DNA of 33,404 nucleotides, from contig CATJCP010000214.1 in NCBI GenBank assembly GCA_949737515.1, positions 1 to 33,404 of the forward strand. Direction: 5' to 3'. Below the pieces are notes generated by a model. That model did not search any database, was not told the DNA's origin, and saw only the letters and a program-made list of their open reading frames with translations. Numbering within the stretch: position 1 is the stretch's first letter; the number at the start of each line of letters is the position of its first letter. A program made the position numbers and the translations under genes. Below, in pieces: positions 1-7,310 of this stretch. This stretch comes from an uncultured Oscillospiraceae bacterium. Lineage in GTDB: Bacteria; Bacillota; Clostridia; Oscillospirales; Ruminococcaceae.

Positions 1-1
1 G

Positions 2-91
2 AAAAACTTTATCTACTATGAGCTGCGGGTAAGCGTGCTGGAAGAGGTGCTCCTGTGGCTGTCGGATTTGAAGGGAGAGAACAAACCATGA
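2..91 (+). CDS. ArsR-family repressor, SdpR-like (C-terminal end only)
   Basis: This is the last 29 codons of a gene that begins before the window. The visible residues (FIYYEL early on, then a hydrophobic helix containing EEVLLWL) resemble the end of SdpR-type winged-helix autorepressors, where a beta wing is followed by a C-terminal helix. Its TGA overlaps the ATG of the next gene in an ATGA at 88-91, so the two are translationally coupled. In the known SdpR/SdpI pair the membrane protein sequesters the repressor, so this gene probably regulates its own operon. The family call rests on a short fragment and on the neighbour. Confidence 0.6.
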   Translation, partial: KNFIYYELRVSVLEEVLLWLSDLKGENKP

Positions 92-729
92 TCAGAAAAC
101 ATAAAAAGGCGGTCATTCTCACAAGCCTGCTGACCCTTGCGCCCCTTTTTGCGGGACTTATTCTGTGGAACCGGCTGCCGGACCGGATCGCCACCCATTT
201 TGGCTTCGACGGAACGCCCAACGGATGGAGCGGAAAGACATTCACTGTGTTTGGACTCCCTCTGTTCCTGCTGGCAACCCACTTCGTATGCGTCTTTTTT
301 ACCGCCTTGGACCCAAAGGGAAAGAACATCAGCGACAAGGTATACCTGATCATCCTGTGGCTGGTCCCCCTGGTCTCCCTCATATGCGGGTACGTCATTT
401 ACAGCAATGCCTTGGATTTTCCCGATTTTTTAGGGGCTGGAAGGAGTATGTTTCTGCTGATTGGGATTCTGCTGATCGTCCTGGGCAACTATCTGCCCAA
501 GAGCGGCCAGAACTACACCGTTGGCATCAAGCTCCCCTGGACCCTGGCCGACGAGAGCAACTGGAAAAAGACCCACCGCCTGGCGGGATGGATATTTATG
601 GCCTGTGGGCTTCTCTGCCTGCTCAACGTCTTTTTTCAATGGAAATGGGTGCTGGCGGCGGTTCTGCTGGCAACGCTTCTGATCCCAACGGCTTATTCCT
701 TTGCGCTTTACTGGAAAGGGAAAAAATAG
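88..729 (+). CDS. SdpI/DUF1648-family integral membrane protein
   Basis: This is a 213-residue polytopic membrane protein. The start at 88 is chosen because its ATG overlaps the upstream stop codon; an in-frame start at 55 would overlap the repressor gene. The first membrane segment is followed by a DUF1648-type stretch (LPDRIATHFGFDGTPNGW, residues about 31-48). Several more hydrophobic helices and the GIKLPWTL segment typical of SdpI C-terminal domains come next. In Bacillus, SdpI confers immunity to the SdpC toxin and signals by binding SdpR. No toxin gene is visible here, so a general envelope-stress or homeostasis role is equally possible. Confidence 0.8.
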   Translation: MIRKHKKAVILTSLLTLAPLFAGLILWNRLPDRIATHFGFDGTPNGWSGKTFTVFGLPLFLLATHFVCVFFTALDPKGKNISDKVYLIILWLVPLVSLICGYVIYSNALDFPDFLGAGRSMFLLIGILLIVLGNYLPKSGQNYTVGIKLPWTLADESNWKKTHRLAGWIFMACGLLCLLNVFFQWKWVLAAVLLATLLIPTAYSFALYWKGKK

Positions 730-767
730 GAAGGACTTCCCTGCCGTCCCGCATACGGCAGAGCGAA

Positions 768-812
768 GAGGCTGTGAAAGAGGGTTATTTTCCTCCTTTC
801 ACAGCCTCCTTT
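768..812. terminator. Bidirectional terminator between sdpI-like and XRE genes
   Basis: A 13-bp inverted repeat (GAGGCTGTGAAAG at 768-780 and its complement at 796-808) is followed by a short T run on the plus strand. It lies between two convergent genes and can serve both. Confidence 0.75.
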
Positions 813-816
813 TATG

Positions 817-1059
817 CTATTTGATTTCCGGCCCCAGGGCTTCAAATTCCTTTGCGCTGAAAAAGTCGATCAAAGAAATATCCAGGCCGTCGCAGATCTT
901 TTTGATGGTTAAAATCTTGGGGCCCTTACTTCTGCCGTACAGGATATTCTTTACAGAGGACGGAGGCAGGGCCGCTAATGTGGCGAGTTTGTTGATGGTT
1001 ATGTTACGTTCGCCGCATAGCCGAAGAATCCGGCGTTGAATCGCTGAAATTGTGTCCAT
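817..1059 (-). CDS. Small XRE-family helix-turn-helix regulator
   Basis: An 80-residue protein consisting almost entirely of one Cro/CI-type HTH domain. The helices run from about residue 5 to 65, with the recognition part around LPPSSVKNILYGRSKGP and a final segment near ISLIDFF. Single-domain XRE proteins of this type are common DNA-binding regulators in Clostridia. The target is unknown. It converges on the sdpI-like gene and is separated from gpr by about 70 bases. An AAAGG-like ribosome site precedes the ATG. Confidence 0.8.
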   Translation of the reverse strand: MDTISAIQRRILRLCGERNITINKLATLAALPPSSVKNILYGRSKGPKILTIKKICDGLDISLIDFFSAKEFEALGPEIK

Positions 1060-1132
1060 ATTGAAACCAGCCTTTTCTTTTAAGCCTACAAAAAATTCTT
1101 CCCCAAAATAGGCTATCCATGCTGCTATACGT

Positions 1133-1999
1133 CTATGCCGTCAAAAAGGCCAGCTCCTCCGGGGAGAGATGGGGCTGGAGGGCCCGGTTGATCCCCGCCG
1201 AGAGCATGGCCGCCCCCCGGGCGGAAAGCTGGTCTATCTCCTTGGGGGTGATCAAAAACCCCTCTGTCCGCCGCTCCTGTTCCAGGTTCGCTTCTCCCAA
1301 CAGGGAGGCGGCAAACACATAGGCCTCGCAGACCGTGGGGATTCCCAGGGAAAAAACCGGTGCGTGCAGGGTGGCCTCGTTGAGCTCCATCCTCCGGTTC
1401 ATTGCCCCTGCCCCGGGCGCAATGCCGCTGTCCGAAAGCTGGATGGTGGTCCCCAGGCGGGCGGTATCCCCTGCCGCCAGGGCGTCCACCACAATCACCG
1501 CCTTGGGCCGGAACCGCTCTGTCACCGCCGCCGCCAGCTCTGCGCTTTCCAGCCCTGTCTGTCCCAAAACCCCCGGGGCCAGCACCGCGCTTGGGCGAAG
1601 GGTCCGAAAGAACTCTGTGTCCAGTTGGGAAAGATGCCTTGTGGCCAGTATCCCAGCAGCGGTTTTGGGGCCCAGGGCGTCTGCGGTCAGGCCGGGATTC
1701 CCCAGCCCCAAGGTCAGCACAAGCCCCTCCCTGGGCAGCATTTCCCGCAAATAGTCCGCCAGGAGCTCGGTTCCCGCCTCCATGGACTCTCCCTCCCCCT
1801 TCCACAGGGGCGGAAGGGTCATGGTAATATACCTTCCCACCGGCTTTCCCAGGGTCCTGGCCCCTTCCTCTGTCCGAATCTCCACCTCCTCCACCGGGAC
1901 TCCCCTTCTCTCCCGGCGGCTGAACCGGACGCCCCTGGGCAGCTCCCTTTCCTCCGGCGCAATCGTCTCCACCGCCAGATCGGTTCTCACATTTTTCAT
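1133..1999 (-). CDS. gpr: Germination protease GPR
   Basis: A 288-residue member of the A25 aspartic peptidase family, which degrades small acid-soluble spore proteins during germination. The N-terminus carries the family RTDLAVE motif (residues 5-11). The GLGNPGLTADALGP block contains D107 and the VIVVDALAA block contains D172. Their spacing matches the two catalytic aspartates known in GPR. The SGIAPGAG motif (191-198) is also present. The protein is somewhat shorter than Bacillus GPR. A strong AAGGAGGAG site precedes the ATG. Its position next to rpsT is common in Clostridia. The gene marks the organism as a spore former; no convincing sigma-G promoter was found. Confidence 0.93.
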   Translation of the reverse strand: MKNVRTDLAVETIAPEERELPRGVRFSRRERRGVPVEEVEIRTEEGARTLGKPVGRYITMTLPPLWKGEGESMEAGTELLADYLREMLPREGLVLTLGLGNPGLTADALGPKTAAGILATRHLSQLDTEFFRTLRPSAVLAPGVLGQTGLESAELAAAVTERFRPKAVIVVDALAAGDTARLGTTIQLSDSGIAPGAGAMNRRMELNEATLHAPVFSLGIPTVCEAYVFAASLLGEANLEQERRTEGFLITPKEIDQLSARGAAMLSAGINRALQPHLSPEELAFLTA

Positions 2000-2149
2000 C
2001 TGCTCTCCTCCTTTTTACTGCAGCTTCACTTGCCAAGGCTCACCATACCCGGAAACAATTTCGAGGATTGCTATAAATATGGACAAACCCGCCCGGATTA
2101 TTCCTTGGATTTTTGACATGATAATTTTTCAAAAAAATTGGGGAAACAG

Positions 2150-2178
2150 TTGCAATTCACAGAAAATTGTGATAAAAT
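2150..2178 (+). promoter_or_regulatory. Sigma-A promoter of rpsT
   Basis: TTGCAA (2150-2155), a 17-base spacer and TAAAAT (2173-2178) lie 40 bases upstream of the rpsT start. Confidence 0.75.
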
Positions 2179-2218
2179 AATTCGGTAAGTGTTTCAGCAC
2201 AAAGGAGGTGTAAAGAGT

Positions 2219-2473
2219 ATGCCGAACATCAAATCTGCAAAGAAGCGGGTTAAGGTCACTTCTGTCAAGAACCTGCAGAACAAAATGCTGATGTCAAACC
2301 TTCGTACCGTCATCAAGAAGGCGGAAACCGCCATTGCCAATGACGATGACAACAAAGCCGAGGTTGTTAGATATGCCGTTAAGCGGATCGACCAGGCTTG
2401 TGCCAAAGGGCTGATCCACAAAAACAACGCAGCGAGGAAAAAATCCTCTCTCGCGGCCAAGCTGGCGGGCTGA
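2219..2473 (+). CDS. rpsT: 30S ribosomal protein S20
   Basis: An 84-residue, lysine/arginine-rich helical protein with the S20 opening MPNIKSAKKRVK and a C-terminal NNAARKKSSLAAKL segment. It binds 16S rRNA early in small-subunit assembly. The start at 2219 is fixed by the perfect AAAGGAGGTG site at 2201-2210; an upstream in-frame start would place this site inside the gene. It is monocistronic, with its own promoter and a terminator about 30 bases after the stop. Confidence 0.97.
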   Translation: MPNIKSAKKRVKVTSVKNLQNKMLMSNLRTVIKKAETAIANDDDNKAEVVRYAVKRIDQACAKGLIHKNNAARKKSSLAAKLAG

Positions 2474-2504
2474 TTGCAGCAAAGGCGAACCCAAAGATCA
2501 TGGA

Positions 2505-2549
2505 AAAAGAGGGGGCAGTTCCGGGAGAAAAGCCGGGGCTGTCCTTTTT
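2505..2549 (+). terminator. rpsT terminator
   Basis: A GC-rich hairpin (GGGCAGTTCCGG paired, with some G-U pairs, to a downstream CCGGGGCTGTCC) is followed by TTTTT at about 2544-2548. Confidence 0.7.
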
Positions 2550-2597
2550 GGCATCATCAGGACGTCGGCCATCACCAAGGAAAGGAGCCCGATCATT

Positions 2598-2942
2598 ATG
2601 CCGGATATTCGCCCTATCTCTGACCTGCGGAGCCGGTTTGCGGAAATTTCCAGGCTCGCTCACGAAAAGAACGAACCCATATTCCTGACCAAAAACGGCT
2701 ATGGGGATCTGGTGGTTTTGAGCGTAGAAGCGTATGAAGCATTGGTCTGCCAGGCAAAAATGCAAAATGTACAAAACACCCCCCCCCGCCTGTGGAAAAA
2801 CGTCTGTACAGGGAGAATCATCATAAAAAGGCCTCCAGCCTTTCCGGCGGTTCGGAAAAGCTGGAGGACCTTTTTATGCAGGGTATTTGGAACTCTTTCC
2901 AGGCGCCTGCCAGCACGGCCAGAGACCCCAAGGCCTTTTTGA
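2598..2942 (+). CDS. Phd/YefM-like type II antitoxin, orphan, with probable 3' frameshift
   Basis: Residues 1 to about 50 match the Phd/YefM DNA-binding antitoxin fold: an IRPISDLRSRF start, FLTKNGYGDLVVL strand-turn-strand and a VEAYEAL helix. The remainder of this frame is Arg/Pro/Trp-rich, runs through a terminator hairpin and does not look like the family. The change occurs at a run of nine C at 2779-2787. Removing one C would end the protein at TAA 2824-2826, directly before the hairpin, giving about 75 residues. Adding one C would give a different tail. No RelE/ParE/Doc toxin gene follows. The N-terminal call is secure; the true C-terminus is not. Confidence 0.65.
   Translation: MPDIRPISDLRSRFAEISRLAHEKNEPIFLTKNGYGDLVVLSVEAYEALVCQAKMQNVQNTPPRLWKNVCTGRIIIKRPPAFPAVRKSWRTFLCRVFGTLSRRLPARPETPRPF
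2825..2875. terminator. Bidirectional terminator between antitoxin and garD
   Basis: AAAAAGG plus CCTCCAGC (2825-2839) pairs with GCTGGAGG-A-CCTTTTT (2860-2875). There is an A run on one side and a T run on the other, so it can terminate both converging genes. Confidence 0.85.
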
Positions 2943-2953
2943 ATCGTCTTTCA

Positions 2954-4477
2954 TTAGGTAATGGGGGCCGGGTTAAAGAAGCACATATCATTATAAAGCT
3001 TCCAATGCTCCGCCCAGCTCTCCTTCTTTCCGCTGGCAACATCCAGGATAAAGTTGAACAGCTCTGTTCCCACCTGGGGGATGGTGGCGTCGCCGGTGGC
3101 AATGGTCCCTGCGTCTACATCAATCAGATCAGGCCACATCTCCTTCAAATCCGTGCGGGAGGAGACCTTGACCACTGGGGCGGCCTCCAGCCCGTAGGGG
3201 GTGCCGCGTCCTGTCATAAACACCTGGAGGGTAATGCCGGACGCCAGCTGGCAGGGCCCGCAGACAATATCGCTGGCAGGGGTGGCGGCATAGATCAGAC
3301 CCTTTTTGGTGGGGCGCTCCCCCGGGGAAAGGACCTCCACAATGGGGGACGTCCCAGATTTGGCAATGGAGCCCATGGCCTTTTCCACAATGTTGGAAAG
3401 GCCTCCCTTCTTGTTGCCGGGAGTGGGGTTGGCGCTGCGGTCCGCACCGCCCTGGGCCAGGTAGTTGTCGTACCACTTCATCTCCTCCGCCAGCTTCCGG
3501 CAGGTGGGCTCGTCTACGGTTCTCTCCCCCAGAAGATATACCCCGTCCCGGACCTCAGTCACCTCAGAGAACAGCACCGTCGCCCCGCCGCCCACCAGCA
3601 GGTCGGAGGCATATCCTGCGGCGGAATTGGCCGTAATGCCGGAAAACGCATCGCTCCCTCCGCACTGCATCCCGATGATCAGGTCGGACAAGGGCAGCGT
3701 CTCCCGTCTGCGCTGGTTCAGCCGCTTCAGCTTGGTTTCCGCCAGGGCCATAATCGCCTCCACCTGCGCGCCGAATCCCTTGTAGTCCTGGAGGATCAGC
3801 ACCGTATCCGGGCCCAGGCGGTCGGTAATACGGTCCGGCGTCAGCTTTTCGCAGCCCAGGCCCACTACCATCAGTTCCCCGCCAAAGTTGGGATGCCTGC
3901 ACATATTGGCGATCTGGCGGATGGGCACCTTGGCCTCCGGCGCGTTGATGGCCACCCCGCAGCCATAAGCGTGGTTTACGGCCACAACCCCATCCACATT
4001 GGGGTATTTGGGGAGCAGCTCCTCACGAATGCGCTTCACCGCTGCATTCAAAACCCCGGCGACACACTGGACCGTTGTGACAATGCCCAGCAGGTTCCGG
4101 GTCCCTGCAAAGCCGTCTGCATTGCGGTATCCCTCCCATGTAATCCGCCCCGGCTTCGGGAGATTTGCGCGAAGGTCAGAGCCCCATTTCATATCGTCCA
4201 CGCTGGGGGGAGTGGGGAGGGTGAGCATATTCTCATTGATCCAGTCCCCTTGGCGGATATCGTCGATGGCGTATCCCAATGTTACGCCGTACCGGACAAT
4301 GCTTCCGCCGGCGGGAATATCCTGAAGGGCAATCTTATGTCCCTGGGGGATGTCCTGTTTCGCGACAATTCCCTCCATTACCTGGGACCCTGCCAAAACA
4401 CGATCCACCGTGATGGCTACATTGTCCTCATCCTTTATCTTGATGTATACCGGCCGTTTTCTTGTACATTCGCTCAT
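2954..4477 (-). CDS. garD: Galactarate dehydratase (UxaA/GarD family)
   Basis: A 507-residue protein that aligns from memory along its whole length with E. coli GarD (523 residues). It has an N-terminal SAF-type segment ([12 protein letters not shown] and RYGVTLGYA, residues about 48-70), then [17 protein letters not shown] (115-131), [13 protein letters not shown] (168-180), [12 protein letters not shown] (269-280), the [12 protein letters not shown] region and a FFNPAPIT end. GarD removes water from galactarate to form 5-keto-4-deoxyglucarate. The start at 4477 is preferred over an in-frame start about 200 bases upstream, because that extension lies in the promoter region and has unrelated composition. 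It diverges from garR, the enzyme two steps further on. Confidence 0.92.
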   Translation of the reverse strand: MSECTRKRPVYIKIKDEDNVAITVDRVLAGSQVMEGIVAKQDIPQGHKIALQDIPAGGSIVRYGVTLGYAIDDIRQGDWINENMLTLPTPPSVDDMKWGSDLRANLPKPGRITWEGYRNADGFAGTRNLLGIVTTVQCVAGVLNAAVKRIREELLPKYPNVDGVVAVNHAYGCGVAINAPEAKVPIRQIANMCRHPNFGGELMVVGLGCEKLTPDRITDRLGPDTVLILQDYKGFGAQVEAIMALAETKLKRLNQRRRETLPLSDLIIGMQCGGSDAFSGITANSAAGYASDLLVGGGATVLFSEVTEVRDGVYLLGERTVDEPTCRKLAEEMKWYDNYLAQGGADRSANPTPGNKKGGLSNIVEKAMGSIAKSGTSPIVEVLSPGERPTKKGLIYAATPASDIVCGPCQLASGITLQVFMTGRGTPYGLEAAPVVKVSSRTDLKEMWPDLIDVDAGTIATGDATIPQVGTELFNFILDVASGKKESWAEHWKLYNDMCFFNPAPIT

Positions 4478-4502
4478 GGGCTGACCTTCTTTCTTTGTAG
4501 TG

Positions 4503-4518
4503 GTCCGGCCTTCCGGAC
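4503..4518 (-). promoter_or_regulatory. Hairpin in the garD leader
   Basis: A perfect 6-bp stem GTCCGG/CCGGAC with a CCTT loop lies between the garD promoter and the start codon. It is too short for a terminator and lacks a T run. Its function is unknown. Confidence 0.35.
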
Positions 4519-4540
4519 TGACTGGGGCTTCTCTACCCCT

Positions 4541-4569
4541 ATTATACCGAAGTCCGGGAGAATGGGCAA
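4541..4569 (-). promoter_or_regulatory. garD promoter
   Basis: On the minus strand, TTGCCC (4569-4564), a 17-base spacer and a perfect TATAAT (4546-4541) lie about 65 bases before the garD start. Confidence 0.7.
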
Positions 4570-4615
4570 CAGACAGAGAACAGAAATTCTTGCAGTTTTT
4601 TTGATGGATTGAAGA

Positions 4616-4654
4616 ATATTGCAAAAAACGCAATATAATCATTGCTAAAAGCAA
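4616..4654. promoter_or_regulatory. Candidate operator: paired TTGC/GCAA palindromes between garD and garR
   Basis: ATATTGC-N7-GCAATAT is a perfect palindrome at 4616-4636. TTGC-N5-GCAA follows at 4642-4654, and another TTGCAA is at 4670-4675. All lie between the two divergent promoters, where a regulator of galactarate use could control both arms. The regulator itself is not in the window. Confidence 0.45.
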
Positions 4655-4706
4655 AAAATCGGGAATGCGTTGCAATTTGGATCCAGTTATTCATGGGGTT
4701 TGCCTA

Positions 4707-4735
4707 TTGTATCGGAAGGGGCAGGAAGATATAAT
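4707..4735 (+). promoter_or_regulatory. garR promoter
   Basis: TTGTAT (4707-4712), a 17-base spacer and a perfect TATAAT (4730-4735) lie 57 bases before the garR start. Confidence 0.7.
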
Positions 4736-4792
4736 AAAAGCAGTAAAAACGCCTGATACAAATTTTTCAGTCAAAGAAAGAGGTTGTCCAGT

Positions 4793-5674
4793 ATGAAAAT
4801 CGGATTTATAGGACTTGGCATTATGGGCAGGCCCATGAGCAAAAACCTGATAAAGGCCGGATATTCCCTTGTTGTAGAGGATATCAACCAAGAGGCTGTG
4901 GCGGAGCTCGCGGCCTGCGGCGCAGAACCGGCAAAAACCGCCCGGGAGGTTGCGGAGAAAAGCGATATTGTCATCACCATGCTGCCCAACTCCCCCCACG
5001 TCAAGGCAGTGGTCTGTGGGGAAAACGGCGTCCTGGAAGGGGCAAAGCCCGGCCTGGTTCTCATTGATATGAGCAGCATCGCTCCCCTGGCTTCCCAGGA
5101 AATTGAAAAGGCCTGCGCCGCCAAAGGCGTAAAGATGCTGGACGCGCCTGTTTCCGGCGGCGAGCCCAAGGCGGTAGACGGCACCCTGTCCATTATGGTG
5201 GGCGGCGATAAGAAGGTGTTTGAGTCCGTAAAGGACCTGCTCCTGAAAATGGGCGCCTCCGCGGTGCACTGCGGGGATATCGGCGCGGGCAACACCACCA
5301 AGCTGGCAAACCAGGTCATCGTGGCCCTAAACATCGCGGCTGTCTCAGAGGCGTTTATGCTGGCGAAAAAAGCGGGGGTCGATCCCCATCTGGTGTTCGA
5401 CGCCATCAAGGGCGGCTTGGCCGGTTCCACTGTCATGAACGCCAAGGCCCCTATGATCATGGACCAGAACTTCAAGCCGGGCTTTAAAATCGACCTGCAC
5501 ATCAAGGACCTGAACAACGCCATCGAAACAGGCCACGAGGTGGGCGCTCCCCTGCCGCTGACCGCCTCGGTGATGGAGATCCTGGAAAACCTGCACTTTG
5601 ACGGCTGCGGCCAGGACGACCACAGCGCCATTGCCAAATACTATCAAAAACTGACCGGAACCGTGATTGAATAA
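4793..5674 (+). CDS. garR: 2-hydroxy-3-oxopropionate (tartronate semialdehyde) reductase
   Basis: A 293-residue beta-hydroxyacid dehydrogenase very similar to E. coli GarR. It has the Rossmann motif GFIGLGIMG (4-12), MLPNSPHV (63-70), the substrate motif DAPVSGGEP (117-125), the catalytic K170 in GNTTKLANQ, and an all-helical C-terminal domain with NFKPGF and IDLHIKDL. It reduces tartronate semialdehyde to D-glycerate with NAD(P)H. The ATG at 4793 has a GAGG site nine bases upstream; a TTG at 4784 sits too close to that site. The aldolase gene follows after about 40 bases, so the two probably share a transcript. Confidence 0.93.
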   Translation: MKIGFIGLGIMGRPMSKNLIKAGYSLVVEDINQEAVAELAACGAEPAKTAREVAEKSDIVITMLPNSPHVKAVVCGENGVLEGAKPGLVLIDMSSIAPLASQEIEKACAAKGVKMLDAPVSGGEPKAVDGTLSIMVGGDKKVFESVKDLLLKMGASAVHCGDIGAGNTTKLANQVIVALNIAAVSEAFMLAKKAGVDPHLVFDAIKGGLAGSTVMNAKAPMIMDQNFKPGFKIDLHIKDLNNAIETGHEVGAPLPLTASVMEILENLHFDGCGQDDHSAIAKYYQKLTGTVIE

Positions 5675-5712
5675 AACCGGGTTCAAATACAATCCACAGG
5701 AGGGATTACGTC

Positions 5713-6603
5713 ATGGCTTTTATTCCAAAGGGCATTATCCCGCCCATTGTCACCCCCACCACGCCAGACGGGGCTTTTAACGAAAAGGTCTTTGTGCAGC
5801 TGATCAACCACCTGATTGACAGCGGCGTGCACGGCATATTCCCCTTTGGCACCACAGGGGAATTCTACGCTTTCAGCAACGACGATTACCGGAGGATCAT
5901 CACCATTGCGGTGGAGACTGCCGCCGGGAGGGTCCCGGTTTATGCAGGGGCCAATCACATCACCATAAAGGGAACCATTGAACTCGCAGGGATCGCCAGG
6001 GAATGCGGCGCCGACGCCGTTTCGGTTCTGACCCCCATGTTCATCTCCCAGACCCAGGCAGAGGTCTACGAGTTTTACCGCGCAGTGGCGGAAAGCACCG
6101 ATCTCCCCATTATTGTCTACAATAACCGCCCCAAGACCAATGTCCACGTCACCCCAGAGACTGTGGCCAGGCTGGCGGAAATCCCCAACATCGCAGGCGT
6201 CAAGGACAGCACCGGCGACATGACCAACACCGCCGAATACATCCGCTTGACCCGCCATCGGGATGATTTCCATGTCCTTTTGGGCCGGGACACCTTGATC
6301 TACGCCGGCCTTTGCTACGGCGCAACAGGGGCCATTGCCTCCTGCGCCAACGTCGCCCCCAGGGTTGCGGTGGATATTTATGAGAAGTTTATGGCTGGGG
6401 ATCACAAGGGCGCATTGGAAGCCCAGTATAGATTTGCCCCTCTGCGCATTGCCTGCAACATGGGCACCTTCCCCGAGGTGATCAAGGAGGGCCTGATGAT
6501 GCAGGGGATCGATGTGGGAAAATGCGTCGCCCCCATTGCAGAGCTCACCCCGCCGGAAAAGGAAAAGCTCCGGGCAGTACTCCAGGAGATGGGCCTGCTT
6601 TAA
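5713..6603 (+). CDS. DapA/N-acetylneuraminate-lyase family aldolase, probable 5-keto-4-deoxyglucarate aldolase
   Basis: A 296-residue class I aldolase of the DHDPS/NAL/KDG family. It has GTTGE at 46-50, the proton-relay Y136 in VYNNRPKTN, and the Schiff-base lysine K164 in GVKDSTGD. These positions match T44/T45, Y133 and K161 of E. coli DapA. It lies downstream of garR and divergent from garD. The step missing between those enzymes is cleavage of 5-keto-4-deoxyglucarate to pyruvate and tartronate semialdehyde, done in E. coli by the unrelated GarL. That assignment is inferred from context. A keto-deoxyglucarate dehydratase or a plain DapA are alternatives. An AGGAGGG site precedes the ATG. 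Confidence 0.8.
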   Translation: MAFIPKGIIPPIVTPTTPDGAFNEKVFVQLINHLIDSGVHGIFPFGTTGEFYAFSNDDYRRIITIAVETAAGRVPVYAGANHITIKGTIELAGIARECGADAVSVLTPMFISQTQAEVYEFYRAVAESTDLPIIVYNNRPKTNVHVTPETVARLAEIPNIAGVKDSTGDMTNTAEYIRLTRHRDDFHVLLGRDTLIYAGLCYGATGAIASCANVAPRVAVDIYEKFMAGDHKGALEAQYRFAPLRIACNMGTFPEVIKEGLMMQGIDVGKCVAPIAELTPPEKEKLRAVLQEMGLL

Positions 6604-6632
6604 CAGCGGCTGACACAAATAACCAATCAATG

Positions 6633-6677
6633 ACAGACAAAAGGTCTGGCCTCTGGAGGGCCGGACCTTTTGTCTGC
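6633..6677. terminator. Bidirectional terminator after the gar operon
   Basis: A 17-bp stem (6635-6651 with 6659-6675, one G-U pair) around AGACAAAAGGTCTGGCC. It sits between the convergent aldolase and phosphatase genes. Confidence 0.8.
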
Positions 6678-6682
6678 CGCCC

Positions 6683-7237
6683 TCAAGGAAACGTATGGCC
6701 CTTATCCGTCTCATACATTTCCAGGGCGCAGTTATTCTGATAGAAGTTTGCGTATTCCTCGTTGCTCATGGGAACAAAGTAGGACCGCAGCACCCTTGCC
6801 GCAGAACCGTGGGCCACCAGCAAAACCTCCTCCGCAGGCGCCTCCTGGATCAGCTCGTCCAGAAAATTGTATATCCGCTGGGCCATCTGGAACAAGGACT
6901 CTCCCTGGGGGCAGGGCTTGGCAAACTGCTTGCGGGCAACGCGGAATTCTGGTTCCATCCTCTCCCGGCCCTCAAAATACCCATAGTCCTGCTCCCGAAT
7001 GCGTACGTCTGTCCGCTTTTCCATAGGGCAGCGGTCTAATACCGCCTGGGCTGTCTGCTGGGCCCGAAGGAGGGGGGACACCACCATCAGGCTGATATCC
7101 GGGTGGTTTGCCACCTCCTCCGCCAGCTCTTTTGCCTGTTCCAACCCTTTCGGGGTGAGGGGGATATCGGTAGCGCCGCAGACCCTGTCCTGGGCGTTAT
7201 AAGAGGTCTCTCCATGGCGCGCAACATAAATTTTCAT
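6683..7237 (-). CDS. Histidine phosphatase (phosphoglycerate mutase-like) family protein
   Basis: A 184-residue branch-1 histidine phosphatase. The catalytic RHG is at 7-9 (H8), the second histidine is H143 in LLVAHGSAARVL, and an acidic residue sits in REQDYGYFEG near 82. These enzymes use a phosphohistidine intermediate on small phosphorylated metabolites; the substrate here cannot be read from sequence. The start at 7237 has an AAGGAG site seven bases away. A longer in-frame start would run into the terminator of the neighbouring gene. GpmB, CobC or a broad-specificity PhoE-type phosphatase are all possible. Confidence 0.85.
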   Translation of the reverse strand: MKIYVARHGETSYNAQDRVCGATDIPLTPKGLEQAKELAEEVANHPDISLMVVSPLLRAQQTAQAVLDRCPMEKRTDVRIREQDYGYFEGRERMEPEFRVARKQFAKPCPQGESLFQMAQRIYNFLDELIQEAPAEEVLLVAHGSAARVLRSYFVPMSNEEYANFYQNNCALEMYETDKGHTFP

Positions 7238-7263
7238 CAACAGAACTCCTTTCAGAAATATCC

Positions 7264-7302
7264 GGAAAAGGGGACGGCGCAAATTTCCGCCGTCCCCTTT
7301 GA
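7264..7302 (-). terminator. Terminator of the aldo/keto reductase gene
   Basis: AAAGGGGACGGCG pairs perfectly with CGCCGTCCCCTTT across a short loop (about 7266-7298), just past the stop of the minus-strand reductase gene. Confidence 0.75.
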
Positions 7303-7310
7303 AAAGCTAT

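Noticed and set aside
1125-2116. Other open frames on both strands across gpr
   Set aside because: They are low-complexity Gly/Arg/Pro frames typical of GC-rich shadows; the gpr frame carries all the family motifs.
2792-4612. A long open frame on the plus strand opposite garD
   Set aside because: It is the antisense shadow of garD, has no ribosome site and no recognisable protein pattern.
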